Of a stretch of DNA of 64,000 nt, positions 6,973-18,475 are shown piece after piece. Numbering within the stretch: position 1 is the stretch's first letter; the number at the start of each line of letters is the position of its first letter. Source of the stretch: Acidobacteriota bacterium (GTDB lineage Bacteria > Acidobacteriota > Terriglobia > Terriglobales > Acidobacteriaceae); the NCBI GenBank assembly GCA_021810625.1, contig JAJZIJ010000003.1, positions 17,770 through 81,769 of the forward strand, in the 5' to 3' direction. Under the pieces are notes generated by a model, which searched no databases, was not told the origin of the DNA, and saw only the letters and a list, made by a program, of their open reading frames with translations. The position numbers were made by a program, and so were the translations under genes.

Positions 6973-9077
6973 AAATACTCTCTCAATGGCTCCGGGCCTA
7001 TTTGCCTGCGCTCAACGTCTCCGACCGTCAGTTGGCCGATGACCTGACGCTGCGCGGCATCGCCGTCGAAGGTGTTTTTGATCTTGGCGCAGGCAACGGC
7101 TCCCTCTTCGACATGGACATTACCACCAATCGCGTCGATGCCATGAACCACTACGGTATTGCGCGAGAGGCTGCGGCGATCTATAACATCGCGCTCGCGC
7201 CGCTGGACACTGTGTTGCCGACGGCCCGGCAAGCAGGCGCGCCGCGCATTGCAATCCGCGTGGAAGCTCCCGAACTCTGCGGACGGTTCACTGCGCGGGT
7301 GTTGCGCAATGTTGGCATCGCGCCATCGACCGCAGAGGTCGCCCGTTATTTTGCGCTGCTCGAACAGAAGCAGATCAGCAACGCCGTAGACGCGACAAAT
7401 TTTGTCATGCTGGCGATGGGCCATCCCACGCACGCCTTTGATCTTGACAAGGTTCAGGGGGCCATTTTCATTCGCCGCGCCCGCAACGGTGAGCGTCTGA
7501 AACTGCTCGATGGCACGGAGTGCGTATTGGTCGCCGACGATCTGGTTGTTGCCGACGAGCGCAAAGCGCTGGCTCTGGCCGGAGTGATGGGCGGTTGGGA
7601 GACGATGATTACTCCCGAAACAAAAAACATTCTTGTCGAGGCAGCATGGTTTGATCCGGCCAGTGTGCGTCGCTCGTCGCGGCGGCATGGGCTGCATACC
7701 GATGCCTCGCATCGCTTCGAGCGCGGAGCGGATTTTGCCGCGCCACCCATCGCCTCGGCAATGGTCTGCCGTTTGATTCTGGCTGCTGGCGGCGAAATGG
7801 AAGGAGAGATGCTCGACGTGATCGTGCCGGAGCAGGCGGCGCGCACGTTGGGTCGGTCTGCGGTACAGCTTGATCTGCACGATGTCACGCGCATTCTTGG
7901 ACGCACAGAAAAATCTCATCCCCTCGACGCGACCACCATTGAGCGCTATCTGAGCGCGCTGGGTTGCCGCGTGAAAAAATCTTCCGGCACGGGCGCATTC
8001 TCCGTCGATCTCCCCAGTTGGCGGCTTGATCTGGAACGCGACATCGACTTGATTGAAGAGATTGCGCGGCTGCATGGCTACAATCGCTTTGCCAACACGC
8101 TGCCCGCATTTTCTGGCAGCGTTGTCGAACTGCCGCACGCCAGCAAAGAGCGCACGGTACGCGGCAAGCTGCTGGCCGCCGGATATACCGAGACCGTCTT
8201 CAGCACATTTTGTTCAGCCACTGACGCGGCGACTTTCGCGCCGCCGCAACATGTCTCCGTCCCACTGGGCAATCCGCTTAGCGAGGAGGCTGGCCATCTG
8301 CGTCCATCGCTGCTGCCGGGAATGCTGGCCATGCTGGCGTACAACTTGAATCATGGCATGGAAAACGTTCGCCTCTTTGAGATGGGAACGGTATTTTCAG
8401 GAACGACAGACCGCGTGGATGAATGTCCTTCGCTGGCCATTGGCGCGACGGGAAAGGTTGCCGCCAGCGCCCACACCGCTGCGCGGGAACACAGTTTTTA
8501 TGACATGAAGGGCATTGTCGAAGAGTTGCTGGCGGGATTCACAACCGCTCCGCTCGCCTTCATGCCCATAGAAAACGCTGCCGCGTGGCTGCATCCGGGC
8601 CGCGCTGCTCGCATTGTTGTAGGCGGCGAAACGCTTGGCTACTTCGGTCAACTTGCCGAGGCGGAGGCCACGCAGCGCAAGCTCAAGCAGGCGGTCTTCG
8701 TCGGTGAATTAAATTTGGAGCGCCTCTTTCTCCATCCGTTGCGCCAGCCAGTAATCCAGGCACTCTCGCGCTTTCCTGCGGTGACGCGCGATTTCTCCTT
8801 CATTTTCCCCGATGCGGTTCAGTGGGAGCAGATTACGGCGACGCTGACTGCGCTGGGCATCGCGGAGATGTGTCGGCAGGAGCCGCTGGAAATCTTTCGT
8901 GACGCCAAAGGAAAGACCGTTCCGCAGGGCAGCTATTCGCTGTTGGTGCGGACAGTTTTCCAATCGCAGGAGCGCACGCTGCGCGACGAAGAGATTCAAG
9001 GCTGGGCCGAGCAGGTGATGGCCGCGCTCACTCAACTTGGTGGAGTTTTGCGCGCCGGAGCGACCTCGCCGGGATAG
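6969..9077 (+). CDS. pheT: Phenylalanyl-tRNA synthetase beta subunit, short form
   Basis: 702 aa from GTG 6969. It carries the B3/B4 region (for example NAVDATNFVMLAMGHPTHAFD), the B5 helix-turn-helix region and the C-terminal anticodon-binding domain (SRFPAVTRDFSFIF onwards). It is about 90 residues shorter than the E. coli protein. The N-terminus passes from MKILSQWL...RGIAVEGV directly into DMDITTNRVDAMNHYGIARE, so the OB-fold tRNA-binding domain normally at about residues 40-150 is absent. Such short forms exist in several phyla. Translationally coupled to pheS. Confidence 0.97.
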   Translation: MKILSQWLRAYLPALNVSDRQLADDLTLRGIAVEGVFDLGAGNGSLFDMDITTNRVDAMNHYGIAREAAAIYNIALAPLDTVLPTARQAGAPRIAIRVEAPELCGRFTARVLRNVGIAPSTAEVARYFALLEQKQISNAVDATNFVMLAMGHPTHAFDLDKVQGAIFIRRARNGERLKLLDGTECVLVADDLVVADERKALALAGVMGGWETMITPETKNILVEAAWFDPASVRRSSRRHGLHTDASHRFERGADFAAPPIASAMVCRLILAAGGEMEGEMLDVIVPEQAARTLGRSAVQLDLHDVTRILGRTEKSHPLDATTIERYLSALGCRVKKSSGTGAFSVDLPSWRLDLERDIDLIEEIARLHGYNRFANTLPAFSGSVVELPHASKERTVRGKLLAAGYTETVFSTFCSATDAATFAPPQHVSVPLGNPLSEEAGHLRPSLLPGMLAMLAYNLNHGMENVRLFEMGTVFSGTTDRVDECPSLAIGATGKVAASAHTAAREHSFYDMKGIVEELLAGFTTAPLAFMPIENAAAWLHPGRAARIVVGGETLGYFGQLAEAEATQRKLKQAVFVGELNLERLFLHPLRQPVIQALSRFPAVTRDFSFIFPDAVQWEQITATLTALGIAEMCRQEPLEIFRDAKGKTVPQGSYSLLVRTVFQSQERTLRDEEIQGWAEQVMAALTQLGGVLRAGATSPG

Positions 9078-9229
9078 CCCATCTTGTTCTTATCGCTCAG
9101 GGCAGGCTCCGCGAAGAATCCAGAGAATCCATGCGCGGAAGAGATTTCCTCAACCCGCATGGACAAATACTTTCTGTTTATTTTTTATACCCGCGCTATA
9201 CTTGCGCCAAGAGTGTTCCACGAACTTCT

Positions 9230-9514
9230 ATGACAACAATGGCTGTAAAAGAACAAGAATTGGCCCTTACGACGGACACGTTTTCCGCTCTGGAACAGCG
9301 TGTGGTGCGTACCATTGATCTGCTGCGTGCGGAGCGCGAACAACGCGCCACGGTGGAGAAGCAATTGGCGCAGGCCAAAGAAGAACTGGAACTGCATGGG
9401 ATGGAAGTGGCCGACCTGCGCCGCGAGCTGGCCGAGTTGAACAAAGAGCGGGACGCGGTGCGCCAGCGCGTAGAGCGACTGCTCGAAAACCTCGATGCCA
9501 TTGCTGCTTCATGA
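9230..9514 (+). CDS. Small coiled-coil protein upstream of zapA
   Basis: 94 aa from ATG 9230; an in-frame extension to 9131 would cross the likely promoter (TATACT at 9197-9202). Almost the entire protein is heptad-rich, Leu/Glu/Arg-dominated coiled coil ending RQRVERLLENLDAIAAS. Gammaproteobacteria such as Xanthomonas and Pseudomonas carry a similar short coiled-coil family (TIGR02449, ZapB-like) directly before zapA, so a divisome role is plausible by context. It lies 25 bases upstream of zapA, and probably forms an operon with it. Confidence 0.75.
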   Translation: MTTMAVKEQELALTTDTFSALEQRVVRTIDLLRAEREQRATVEKQLAQAKEELELHGMEVADLRRELAELNKERDAVRQRVERLLENLDAIAAS

Positions 9515-9539
9515 ATTTTCGGATCAGGAGGAGCTTCGC

Positions 9540-9905
9540 ATGGATCAAGACCTGAAGGCCCCCTTGGGCGAGAACATCGTTGCCGAAAGCATCGTGGTCG
9601 ATATCTACGATCAGTCGTATCATCTGCGCGGCCCCGATCCAAAGTATCTGCAACAGTTGGCGGCACTGGTGGATGCAAAAATGCGCGCTGTCGCGCAGCA
9701 GGGCGCCACGGTGGATTCCCTGCGCGTCGCCGTGCTGGCCGCGTTGAACATCGCCGATGAGTTGGTCATTCTGCAACAAAAAAATGATGCGCACGGTAGC
9801 CAGATGGGCCAAATGGGCCAGATGCAGCAGGCCATCAAAACCCGCGCCGAAACGCTGGCCGAAATGCTGGATGCCGTGCTGGACGGCACGCGCAAGGCCG
9901 GATAA
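9540..9905 (+). CDS. zapA: Cell division protein ZapA
   Basis: About 121 aa from ATG 9540, chosen because AGGAGG (9526-9531) lies 8 bases upstream; the frame is open to 9495. The N-terminal globular part has SIVVDIYDQSYHLRGPDPKYLQQLAALVDAKM, typical of ZapA, followed by a C-terminal coiled coil. ZapA crosslinks FtsZ filaments at midcell. A Gln/Met/Gly repeat (GQMGQMGQM-like) sits in the middle of the helix. A 6S RNA gene follows, as in many bacteria. Confidence 0.9.
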   Translation: MDQDLKAPLGENIVAESIVVDIYDQSYHLRGPDPKYLQQLAALVDAKMRAVAQQGATVDSLRVAVLAALNIADELVILQQKNDAHGSQMGQMGQMQQAIKTRAETLAEMLDAVLDGTRKAG

Positions 9906-9947
9906 TTTCAGGGATTCCCGAAATGTGCAGCCTGCGCTCGATTCCAC

Positions 9948-9976
9948 TTGCCAATTGCGCTTCGCATCCGTAGCAT
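9948..9976 (+). promoter_or_regulatory. Sigma-70 promoter of the 6S RNA gene
   Basis: TTGCCA (9948-9953), a 17-bp spacer and TAGCAT (9971-9976) predict transcription from about 9983-9985, exactly where the RNA helix begins. Confidence 0.65.
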
Positions 9977-9983
9977 CCAAGGT

Positions 9984-10180
9984 AGAAACCGGCCTGCAAA
10001 GCAGGTGTGGGAGTTCACGCTGGTTGAACCAACATTCATTGAACAGGGGACTCGACTCGATATATAGGCTTGGTGTGCTGTCCGCCAGTTCGGAACGCCT
10101 AAAGAGCCTCGGCGGGTTCCCGCCGTCTTAGGACGGGTTCACCGGCGCACTCCTGCACGGCCCAGCGGGTCGGTTTTATT
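9984..10180 (+). ncRNA. ssrS: 6S RNA (regulator of RNA polymerase)
   Basis: About 195 nt lie just downstream of zapA. The ends pair: aaaccg (9986-9991) with cggttt, ggcc with ggcc, gcagg with cctgc, gtg with cac, then gctggt-gaacc with ggttcaccggc with a single bulged base. Inside is an open region, with a small 3'-side hairpin (ggcgggttcccgcc), and a terminal stem containing taggc/gccta and an apical gtccg/cggaac. Long interrupted helix, central bubble and size all match 6S RNA, which mimics an open promoter and sequesters the housekeeping holoenzyme. A T-rich stretch follows the 3' end. I derived the fold by eye, not by covariance search. Confidence 0.82.
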
Positions 10181-10235
10181 TCCTGATCCAGATTTTATTT
10201 TCTGGATTGATGATTGATTTTCATTTACCTCCGCC

Positions 10236-11051
10236 GTGTATCCACGCCTCTTTCAGTTCGGCCCCTTTACTCTGCCCACCTATGGCGCGTGCCTGGCGAT
10301 TGGGATGGTCGCGGCGCTGTTCCTGGTATTGCGCACGGCGCGGCGGCTGCGAATTGAGCCGGAATCCATGTGGAATCTAAGTATGCTGGTGGTCTTCAGC
10401 GCGCTGCTCGGCTCCAAACTGTTGCTGATCGTTGCGAACTGGCGGGATTTTCTTCATTACCCGCTGCTGATGCTCAGCCTGTCCATTCCTCTGTCGCGCA
10501 GCGCGCTGCTGGGCGGATTTTTTCTGGCGCTGCTGGCGGGATTGTTCTATCTCCGCGCAAAAAAAATGCCGCTGCTCCGCTCGCTGGACGCTGCGGCTCC
10601 GGCGCTGGCTCTGGCGGATGTCTTTGCGAATCTCGGCGCTTTTGCCGCTGGCTCCGACTACGGCGCGCCGACGGCGTTGCCGTGGGGCGTGGTCTATCGC
10701 AATCCTTGGGCCGCCTATTGGTCGGGCACGCCTTTGGGCATTCGCCTGCATCCCACGCAGCTCTATGCGTGTCTGGTGGAGATTCTCCTGTGCGTGTTTC
10801 TATTGTGGCTGCTGCCCCGACAGCGGCAGGATGGCGAAGGAATCGGCGCATGGTTGTTTCTCTACGGACTGGCCCGCTTTGGAATTGAATTTTTTCGCGG
10901 CGATGTTGATTTCACCATCTTCCACAAAACGCTTTCTATGCAGCAGGGCATCACCATCGTCATGGTGATTGCGGGGGCATTGCTGTGGCTGGAACGCGGC
11001 GCATCGCATCGACAAGAAGCACCGCATCAACAGGAATCCGATGTCCTCTAA
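10236..11051 (+). CDS. Prolipoprotein diacylglyceryl transferase-like membrane protein
   Basis: 271 aa from GTG 10236, with about seven hydrophobic segments. The overall layout is that of Lgt, which transfers diacylglycerol to the lipobox Cys of prolipoproteins: HPTQLYA, LFLYGLARFGIEFFRGD near the C-terminus and an LGGFF segment in the middle. Several residues reported as essential in E. coli Lgt appear to be missing. The GRxGNFxNGE motif is replaced by ANLGAFAAGSDYG, and the conserved His of the HGG motif is not seen. It may be a divergent or repurposed paralogue. The stop overlaps rluD by 11 bases. Confidence 0.7.
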   Translation: MYPRLFQFGPFTLPTYGACLAIGMVAALFLVLRTARRLRIEPESMWNLSMLVVFSALLGSKLLLIVANWRDFLHYPLLMLSLSIPLSRSALLGGFFLALLAGLFYLRAKKMPLLRSLDAAAPALALADVFANLGAFAAGSDYGAPTALPWGVVYRNPWAAYWSGTPLGIRLHPTQLYACLVEILLCVFLLWLLPRQRQDGEGIGAWLFLYGLARFGIEFFRGDVDFTIFHKTLSMQQGITIVMVIAGALLWLERGASHRQEAPHQQESDVL

Positions 11052-12129
11052 ATCTCCCGATCTCGAAATTGCCCGCGAAATTCCCGTGGATGCTGACGCG
11101 GTTGGACAACGGCTGGATCAGTTTCTTGTCCAACATTTGCCGGATGTCAGTCGTTCGCGGGTGCAACAGTGGATTGAGCGGGGGCTGGTTCAGGTAAATG
11201 GCGCAAGCGTAAAGGCATCCTGGAAGATGCGTGCCGATGAGCGGGTTCGCGTGCTGGGCGATCCCGCGCCGGAGCCAATTCGCGCCGAGGCCGAAGATAT
11301 TCCGCTCGACATTATTTACGAGGACGAGCATCTGGTGGTGATTCACAAGCCTGCTGGAATGATGGTTCATGCTGGCTCCGGCGCAACGGAGGAGGCGCGT
11401 AGTCGCGGTACGCTGGTCAACGCGCTGCTTCATTATTTTGGAGACGCTGGCGCATTGTCCTCTGTCTCCGGGCCGATTCGCCCCGGCATTGTGCATCGTC
11501 TGGACAAGCAGACCAGCGGCCTGATTCTGGTGGCAAAAAATGACCGCGCGCATCGCAGGCTGGCGGAGATGTTCTCTGGCCGCCGCATCGAAAAAACATA
11601 TATCGCGCTGGTACATGGGCACGTTGCGCGCGACACCGGAACTCTCGACGCCGCCATCAGCCGCGACCGTGTTCATCGCACCCGCATGACCACACGGCGC
11701 AGCGGAGGCCGTAGCGCCATCTCGCATTATCGCGTGCAGGAGCGCATCACCGGCGCGTTTGGGAAATTCACGCTGTTGGAGGTGCGGATTGAGACGGGAC
11801 GCACGCATCAGATTCGAGTGCATCTCTCTTCCATCGGGCACCCGGTGGTGGGCGACACACTCTACGGAGCGCCGGAGAATGTTTCGCCCGTTGCGATCCT
11901 TGTGCCCAAGTCGGGGAAGGCGGCCACGCCACGCGCTCGTCGTCAACCCGCGCATTCGACGGAAAGTTTTGCGCTGAACCGAAATTTTCTCCATGCAGCC
12001 CAATTGCGTTTTCTCCATCCAGAGACCGGAAAGCAGATGGAGTTTCGGGTTCCACTTCCAGCGGATCTGGCGGCGACGCTCCAGCACATTCGAGCTTCAA
12101 TTCCATTGGGGATCACTGATACCATTTAG
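11041..12129 (+). CDS. rluD: RluA/RluD family 23S rRNA pseudouridine synthase
   Basis: 362 aa from ATG 11041. An N-terminal S4 RNA-binding domain (about residues 20-80, with QRLDQFL and SRSRVQQWIERGLVQVNG) is followed by the RluA catalytic domain. The motif HRLDKQTSGLILVAKN carries the catalytic Asp. RIEKTYIALV and ETGRTHQIRVHL are further family signatures. A low-complexity insert of about 30 residues (KSGKAATPRARRQPAHS region) precedes the last strand. The exact target uridines cannot be read from sequence, so rluD is the best family name rather than proven specificity. Confidence 0.88.
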   Translation: MSSKSPDLEIAREIPVDADAVGQRLDQFLVQHLPDVSRSRVQQWIERGLVQVNGASVKASWKMRADERVRVLGDPAPEPIRAEAEDIPLDIIYEDEHLVVIHKPAGMMVHAGSGATEEARSRGTLVNALLHYFGDAGALSSVSGPIRPGIVHRLDKQTSGLILVAKNDRAHRRLAEMFSGRRIEKTYIALVHGHVARDTGTLDAAISRDRVHRTRMTTRRSGGRSAISHYRVQERITGAFGKFTLLEVRIETGRTHQIRVHLSSIGHPVVGDTLYGAPENVSPVAILVPKSGKAATPRARRQPAHSTESFALNRNFLHAAQLRFLHPETGKQMEFRVPLPADLAATLQHIRASIPLGITDTI

Positions 12130-12152
12130 GGAACTGGTGGGATTCTAGGCAA

Positions 12153-13280
12153 ATGATGGGACAGAATTTTATACTTCGGCGCAGAGCGCAGCGGGTTTCG
12201 CAGTGCCTTTTTTTCATGGCATGGTTGTTCTTCTTTGTCGTTCGGATTCCGGCGCAAAACGCCGCCGCGCCTGCGGCCATCCCCGCCAAGCATGTGGGAA
12301 AAAATACTGCCGTGCCACTCGATACGCTACCACAGTCCAAGCTGGGGCAACCACCATCGCCGCCGCCATCGCAGGGCGGTTCGCCCGCTTCAAGCGCAGG
12401 GGCAGGGGCAGTGGCGGGCAGCGGCGTGGTCGCCCAGCAGAATGGGGAATATAGCATCCGCGCCACGGTCAATGAGGTCGATCTGCTCTTTACCGTGGTC
12501 GATAAGCATGGTCACTTTGTTCGCAATTTGCAGGAGAGCGATTTTGCGCTGCTGGACAACCACCTGCGCCCGGACGCGGTCTACAGCTTTACCCAGCAGA
12601 CCGATCTGCCACTGCGCGTGGGCCTGTTGATTGATGCCAGCAACTCCATTCGCTCGCGTTTTCACTTTGAGCAGAATGCCGCCGTGGAATTTCTTCTCGA
12701 TATTTTGCGCCCGCAGGTGGATCAGGCTTTTGTCATGGGCTTCGATGTTGTGCCGGAGCTGACGCAGGACTTCACCAACAACGACGATCTGTTGGAGACG
12801 GGCATCCGCAAGCTGGAACCGGGCGGCGGCACCGCGCTCTATGATGCCGTCTACACGGCTTGTCGCGACAAGATGTTGCCGCTGCACGGCCCCACAAGCG
12901 TGCGCAAGGCCATTATTCTGGTCTCGGATGGAGATGACAATCAGAGCCATGCCGATCTCGACGATGCCGTTAAGATGTGCCAGCGCGCCGATACCATTCT
13001 GTATGCCATCAGCACCAACGACAGTCCCAGCCGGGATCGCGGCGATGATGTGTTGAAGGCAATGGCCGAGGCCACCGGCGGACGCGCCATTTATCCTCCG
13101 CGCATGGAAGATGTTGCCTCCGCTTTTCTCTCCATTCAGGAGGAGCTGCGCAGTCAGTATTCCCTGGTTTATAAACCAGCGGACTTCAAAGCTGATGGCG
13201 CGTTTCGCCCCATCTATCTGGTCGCGATGGATCGTCGTTACAAGGTGCGCGTGCGCAAGGGCTACTTCGCTCCAAAGTAA
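12153..13280 (+). CDS. VWFA-related secreted protein (acidobacterial type)
   Basis: 375 aa. A hydrophobic signal segment (about residues 18-34) leads to a Pro/Ala-rich linker and then a short beta domain (VNEVDLLFTVVDKHGHFVRNLQESDFALLDN) typical of TIGR03436-type acidobacterial proteins. The von Willebrand A domain follows. Its MIDAS is intact (DASNS, then a Thr in GGGTALYD, then SDGDD). The C-terminal YSLVYKP...KVRVRKGYFAP closes the family pattern. Probably exported or periplasmic and adhesion- or binding-like; no ligand is known. It converges on ligA. Confidence 0.88.
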   Translation: MMGQNFILRRRAQRVSQCLFFMAWLFFFVVRIPAQNAAAPAAIPAKHVGKNTAVPLDTLPQSKLGQPPSPPPSQGGSPASSAGAGAVAGSGVVAQQNGEYSIRATVNEVDLLFTVVDKHGHFVRNLQESDFALLDNHLRPDAVYSFTQQTDLPLRVGLLIDASNSIRSRFHFEQNAAVEFLLDILRPQVDQAFVMGFDVVPELTQDFTNNDDLLETGIRKLEPGGGTALYDAVYTACRDKMLPLHGPTSVRKAIILVSDGDDNQSHADLDDAVKMCQRADTILYAISTNDSPSRDRGDDVLKAMAEATGGRAIYPPRMEDVASAFLSIQEELRSQYSLVYKPADFKADGAFRPIYLVAMDRRYKVRVRKGYFAPK

Positions 13281-13291
13281 TCGCAGCGTGC

Positions 13292-13315
13292 CCGGGTCTC
13301 AATTTTTAGACCTGG
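13292..13315. repeat. Degenerate REP-like hairpin
   Basis: ccgggtct and agacctgg pair with one mismatch around an AT-rich loop, between the convergent VWFA gene and ligA. The stem core is the same as in the palindromic repeat at 63170-63195. It could act as a weak bidirectional terminator. Confidence 0.5.
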
Positions 13316-13328
13316 AAATATCAGCGTT

Positions 13329-16514
<3,186 letters not shown>

Positions 16515-16641
16515 AGCATCGCGTCCACGGTTGAGGCGTTGATGCCGCCATGCTCGCTTGACCATCTTCGCTTTCGCCCAGAGAATGAAGATGCGAGCTA
16601 CGCAAGGCTGGATTTCTTGTGCGGGGCTACGGAGGAGATGT

Positions 16642-17181
16642 ATGTCAGGATATTTGTTTTTGCTGGGGGCTGTTTTCAGCCGCATTCTTCCGCATCCGTG
16701 GTGGAACTTCACCGCCGTTGGTGCCTCGCTGCTTTATTTCGGAGCGCGCCGCAGTCCCCGGCAGTTCTTCCTGCCTGTGATCGCGCTGGCCGCCACCGAT
16801 TACTACCTCACCGTATTTGTCTATAGCTATCCCTTCCACTTACAGGAGTATCTGGTCACATGGGCCTGGTATCTGGGCGCGTGCTTCCTGGGTTGGGCGA
16901 TGCTGCGCGGACAGGTGACGGCAGACCGCGTGGTGGGAGCCGCGCTCACCTCTTCCACCTCATTTTTCGTGCTTAGCAGTTTTGCCGTCTGGATGGGCCT
17001 TGGCTTGTATCCGCACACGCTGGGCGGTCTGACGGCCTGCTACATCGCGGGCTTGCCCTTCTATCGCAACGACCTGCTCTCGACGACATTGCTGACCAGC
17101 GCAGTCTTTGGCATTCCGGTGCTGGCGCGGCGCACGGCGGAGGCATGGCAGCATCGACACTCCGGCGCAATGGCTGGGTAA
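16642..17181 (+). CDS. Polytopic membrane protein, DUF6580-like
   Basis: 179 aa from ATG 16642, which has GGAGGAG (16631-16637) just upstream; the frame is open to 16558. Five hydrophobic segments are visible. FSRILPHPWWNFTAVGA near the N-terminus, YPHTLGGLTACYIAGLPFYRNDL and the C-terminal short helix resemble DUF6580 proteins, sometimes compared with small S-component-like membrane proteins. No substrate can be assigned. It converges on the dedA-like gene. Confidence 0.75.
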   Translation: MSGYLFLLGAVFSRILPHPWWNFTAVGASLLYFGARRSPRQFFLPVIALAATDYYLTVFVYSYPFHLQEYLVTWAWYLGACFLGWAMLRGQVTADRVVGAALTSSTSFFVLSSFAVWMGLGLYPHTLGGLTACYIAGLPFYRNDLLSTTLLTSAVFGIPVLARRTAEAWQHRHSGAMAG

Positions 17182-17202
17182 GCACGGCTTTTCTTGCTGC
17201 CG

Positions 17203-17835
17203 CTACGATGCCGCTGCGTTGTTTTTCCGCAGCCGCAGTCGCAGCAGGGCCAGCACCAGCACCGCCAGCAGAACGGCCACAATCCACAGAATTGTATGCG
17301 TATGCTGTTCCGTCTGGCGCAGCGCTACAGCTACAATCTGCGGGCCGTAGCGTACCGTTAAAGTTCCCAGCACAAGATAATGCAGCGTGCGTCCGCAGAA
17401 GACCGCAGCCATATACGGCAGGATGCCCATCTCAAAGACCCCAGCGCCAAAGGCGAAGAGTTTGAAAGGCGTGGGCGGTGGCATTGCGGCGGGAATCAGC
17501 ACGGCCCAGAAACTTTGCCGCGCAAAGCGGTCGTGCAGTTGATCGAATTTTGCGCGGTCAACGCGGCGCAGCAGCACCAGCTCCCCCCCGGCGCGGCCAA
17601 TAAAAAATGGAACCAGCGCGCCAATCGCCGACCCCAGCCCCACCATCAGCGCGTAGAGCCAGAAGTGTTTGCGGTCGGCCCAGATGTAGCCCGCGACGAT
17701 AATGTCCATCGGAATGGCGATGGAGGAGGAATCGAGCGCCGCCAGCGCAGCGACACCCCAGATGCCCAGCGGCTTTAACACGCCGAGCAGCACGATCTTC
17801 GCATGGGTTAGAAAGAGCAGGAACTTCGATTTCAT
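17203..17835 (-). CDS. DedA/VTT-domain membrane protein
   Basis: 210 aa, minus strand. Hydrophobic segments flank the VTT (SNARE-associated) core: [30 protein letters not shown] and the amphipathic re-entrant piece around [18 protein letters not shown]. DedA-family proteins support envelope integrity, and some members flip undecaprenyl phosphate or phosphatidylethanolamine. Its ATG overlaps the moaB-like stop by 4 bases, so the two are translationally coupled. Confidence 0.85.
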   Translation of the reverse strand: MKSKFLLFLTHAKIVLLGVLKPLGIWGVAALAALDSSSIAIPMDIIVAGYIWADRKHFWLYALMVGLGSAIGALVPFFIGRAGGELVLLRRVDRAKFDQLHDRFARQSFWAVLIPAAMPPPTPFKLFAFGAGVFEMGILPYMAAVFCGRTLHYLVLGTLTVRYGPQIVAVALRQTEQHTHTILWIVAVLLAVLVLALLRLRLRKNNAAAS

Positions 17836-18338
17836 TCGGCTTCATTCATTCCGGGCATGGGAATCTCCGCGTGATCCGTGTTGCCGCCCAGTAATTCCAG
17901 CGCGTGCGGAAGCAGCGGAAGAACCGCCTCCAGCGAGTGTACGGCTCCGCGTGGACTTCCCGGAAGGTTCAGAATCAGCGCGCTGCCACGGGTGCCGCAG
18001 AGTCCGCGACTCAGCGCGGCCAACGGCGTATCTTTCTGGCCGATGGCGCGCATCCGCTCAGCAACGCCATCGAGGATGCGGTCGCAGACCATGCGCGTGG
18101 CCTCTGGGGTTACGTCGCGAGGGCCAATGCCTGTGCCGCCGGTGGTGACGACCAGGCGGGCCTGTTCCGTAGCGCGGCAAAGCGCAGCGGAAATCTGCGC
18201 CGCTTCGTCGGGGACAATCAAAATTTGCGCGACTGTAAACCCCGCCTGCTGAAGTTGGCGGCCAACGGCGGGGCCGGAGATGTCTTCGCGCTGCCTGGCA
18301 AAGCAGGAATCGCTCACGGTCACAACGAGGGCATGCAC
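17832..18338 (-). CDS. moaB: MoaB/Mog-type molybdenum cofactor biosynthesis protein
   Basis: 168 aa from GTG 18338. MoaB/Mog adenylates molybdopterin before metal insertion. The signature [17 protein letters not shown] lies mid-protein, and [20 protein letters not shown] follows, both typical of the MogA/MoaB fold. It is the only Moco gene in the window. Coupling to a DedA gene downstream (ATGA overlap) does not suggest a shared pathway. Whether it is Mog or the MoaB paralogue cannot be decided from this view. Confidence 0.88.
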   Translation of the reverse strand: MHALVVTVSDSCFARQREDISGPAVGRQLQQAGFTVAQILIVPDEAAQISAALCRATEQARLVVTTGGTGIGPRDVTPEATRMVCDRILDGVAERMRAIGQKDTPLAALSRGLCGTRGSALILNLPGSPRGAVHSLEAVLPLLPHALELLGGNTDHAEIPMPGMNEAE

Positions 18339-18475
18339 ACTGCTGATTCTACCGTTTCCATTTTTGGGTATGCTGGTTTCCCGGCAGGATGAGACAATAC
18401 AAGAGATAAACGGGATGAAATGCTGGCCTGCCGGATACGGTGGGTCGTGGCTGTTCGTTTACCTATTTTTCGTGT

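Noticed and set aside
6933..8138. Long open frame (401 codons) on the minus strand opposite pheT
   Set aside because: Fully antisense to a well-supported synthetase gene; composition reflects GC-rich codon shadow and no family is recognisable.
12351..12420. Repetitive-looking cgccgcc/gcagg stretch, considered as a tandem repeat
   Set aside because: It is simply the Pro/Ala/Gly-rich linker codons of the VWFA protein.
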